6,726 nucleotides of DNA, taken from positions 1-6,726 of the forward strand of contig JBBQKP010000190.1 of NCBI GenBank assembly GCA_038326995.1, given 5' to 3'. The notes beneath the pieces are model-generated. The model saw only the letters and a list, made by a program, of their open reading frames with translations, ran no database searches and was not told the DNA's origin. Within the stretch, counting starts at the first letter, position 1. The number at the start of each line of letters is the position of its first letter. Made by a program: the position numbers and the translations under genes. Origin of the DNA: JBBQKP01 sp038326995. GTDB taxonomy: Bacteria > Planctomycetota > Phycisphaerae > Tepidisphaerales > Tepidisphaeraceae. This document shows, piece by piece, positions 6,205 to 6,726 of this stretch.

Positions 6205-6726
6205 TCACATCCCCGCTTCAAACAGCGCCGTCACAAAACGGTTGGGGTCAAAAGTTTCGATGTCGGTCGGCGTCTCGCCAAGCCCCACAAACTTCACCGG
6301 AATTTTCAGTTCATCACGGATCGCCAGCACCGCGCCGCCCTTTGCGGTGCCGTCGAGCTTGGCGAGGAAAATTCCCGTCACGCCGATGACTTTGTTGAAC
6401 TCCATCGCCTGCCTGACCGCGTTCTGGCCGGCCGTCGCGTCGAGCACCAGAATCGTTTCGTGCGGCGCGCCTTCGATCCGCTTGCCGATCACATCGCGAA
6501 TCTTCAAAAGCTCGCGCATCAGATTGTCCTGCGTATGAAGTCGCCCGGCCGTGTCGACGATCAGGACATCGACGCCCCGCGCCTTCGCCGCCTCGCACGC
6601 GTCATACGCCACCGCCGCCGGGTCCGCGCCGGTCTTGTGCTTGATCACGTCCACGCCGTTGCGCTCGCCCCAGATCGAAAGCTGCTCCACCGCCGCCGCA
6701 CGAAACGTATCGCCCGCTGCAAGAAG
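6205..6726 (-). CDS. ftsY: Signal recognition particle receptor FtsY, C-terminal part (5' end outside window)
   Basis: FtsY is the GTPase that docks ribosome-SRP complexes at the inner membrane for co-translational insertion. The frame is open to the right edge, giving 173 visible residues of the G domain. Motifs in order: DTFRAAAVEQL (6711-6679), DTAGRLH (G3, from 6555), DATAGQNA, LAKLDGTAKGG (G4, 6366-6334) and GLGETPTDIETFDP (G5 region). The protein ends right after the G domain, with no Met-rich M domain, which separates FtsY from Ffh; the DGTAKGG form excludes FlhF. The G4 motif has Ala where many FtsY proteins have Thr (TKLD), a mild variation. The P-loop and N domain lie outside. A GTG codon inside AAAVEQ is not a real start. 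It converges on the M20 gene with a 37-base gap. Confidence 0.95.
   Translation of the reverse strand, partial: LLAAGDTFRAAAVEQLSIWGERNGVDVIKHKTGADPAAVAYDACEAAKARGVDVLIVDTAGRLHTQDNLMRELLKIRDVIGKRIEGAPHETILVLDATAGQNAVRQAMEFNKVIGVTGIFLAKLDGTAKGGAVLAIRDELKIPVKFVGLGETPTDIETFDPNRFVTALFEAGM

Overview
The window looks like chromosomal DNA from a member of the Planctomycetota, possibly a Phycisphaera-type lineage. It is GC-rich. The strongest taxonomic clue is the LEDRRLMS motif about 40 residues into the large secreted protein; this LEPR-XLL-type leader is a hallmark of planctomycete exported proteins. The taxonomic call is inference, since there is no rRNA or other phylogenetic marker beyond a fragment of ftsY.

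Layout: (1) Bases 1-662 hold the end of a rhodanese-like gene and a complete small four-helix MauE/DoxX-type membrane protein gene. The two overlap in an ATGA stop/start, so they are almost certainly translationally coupled. (2) Bases 663-879 are a non-coding gap that must hold the leader region of the next gene. (3) Bases 880-4482 encode a 1200-residue mosaic exported protein. In order it has a planctomycete leader, a GH30 glycoside hydrolase with both catalytic glutamates, four ankyrin-type repeats, an Ig-like domain, a 49-residue Pro-Thr linker, an SdrD_B-like module, a second Pro-Thr linker and two more SdrD_B-like modules. A strong intrinsic terminator follows at 4522-4559. (4) After a gap containing a perfect short palindrome, bases 4767-6167 encode a complete M20-family metallopeptidase (dipeptidase type). 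(5) From the right edge, on the minus strand, comes the C-terminal GTPase portion of ftsY, the signal recognition particle receptor; it converges on the M20 gene.

The genes do not form one pathway. The rhodanese/MauE pair suggests periplasmic or membrane sulfur/thiol redox chemistry. The large protein suggests polysaccharide breakdown or surface attachment. The M20 enzyme is probably cytoplasmic peptide turnover, and ftsY is housekeeping. The most noteworthy item is the domain architecture of the mosaic GH30 protein, especially ankyrin repeats next to an extracellular hydrolase and three calcium-loop modules on Pro-Thr stalks.
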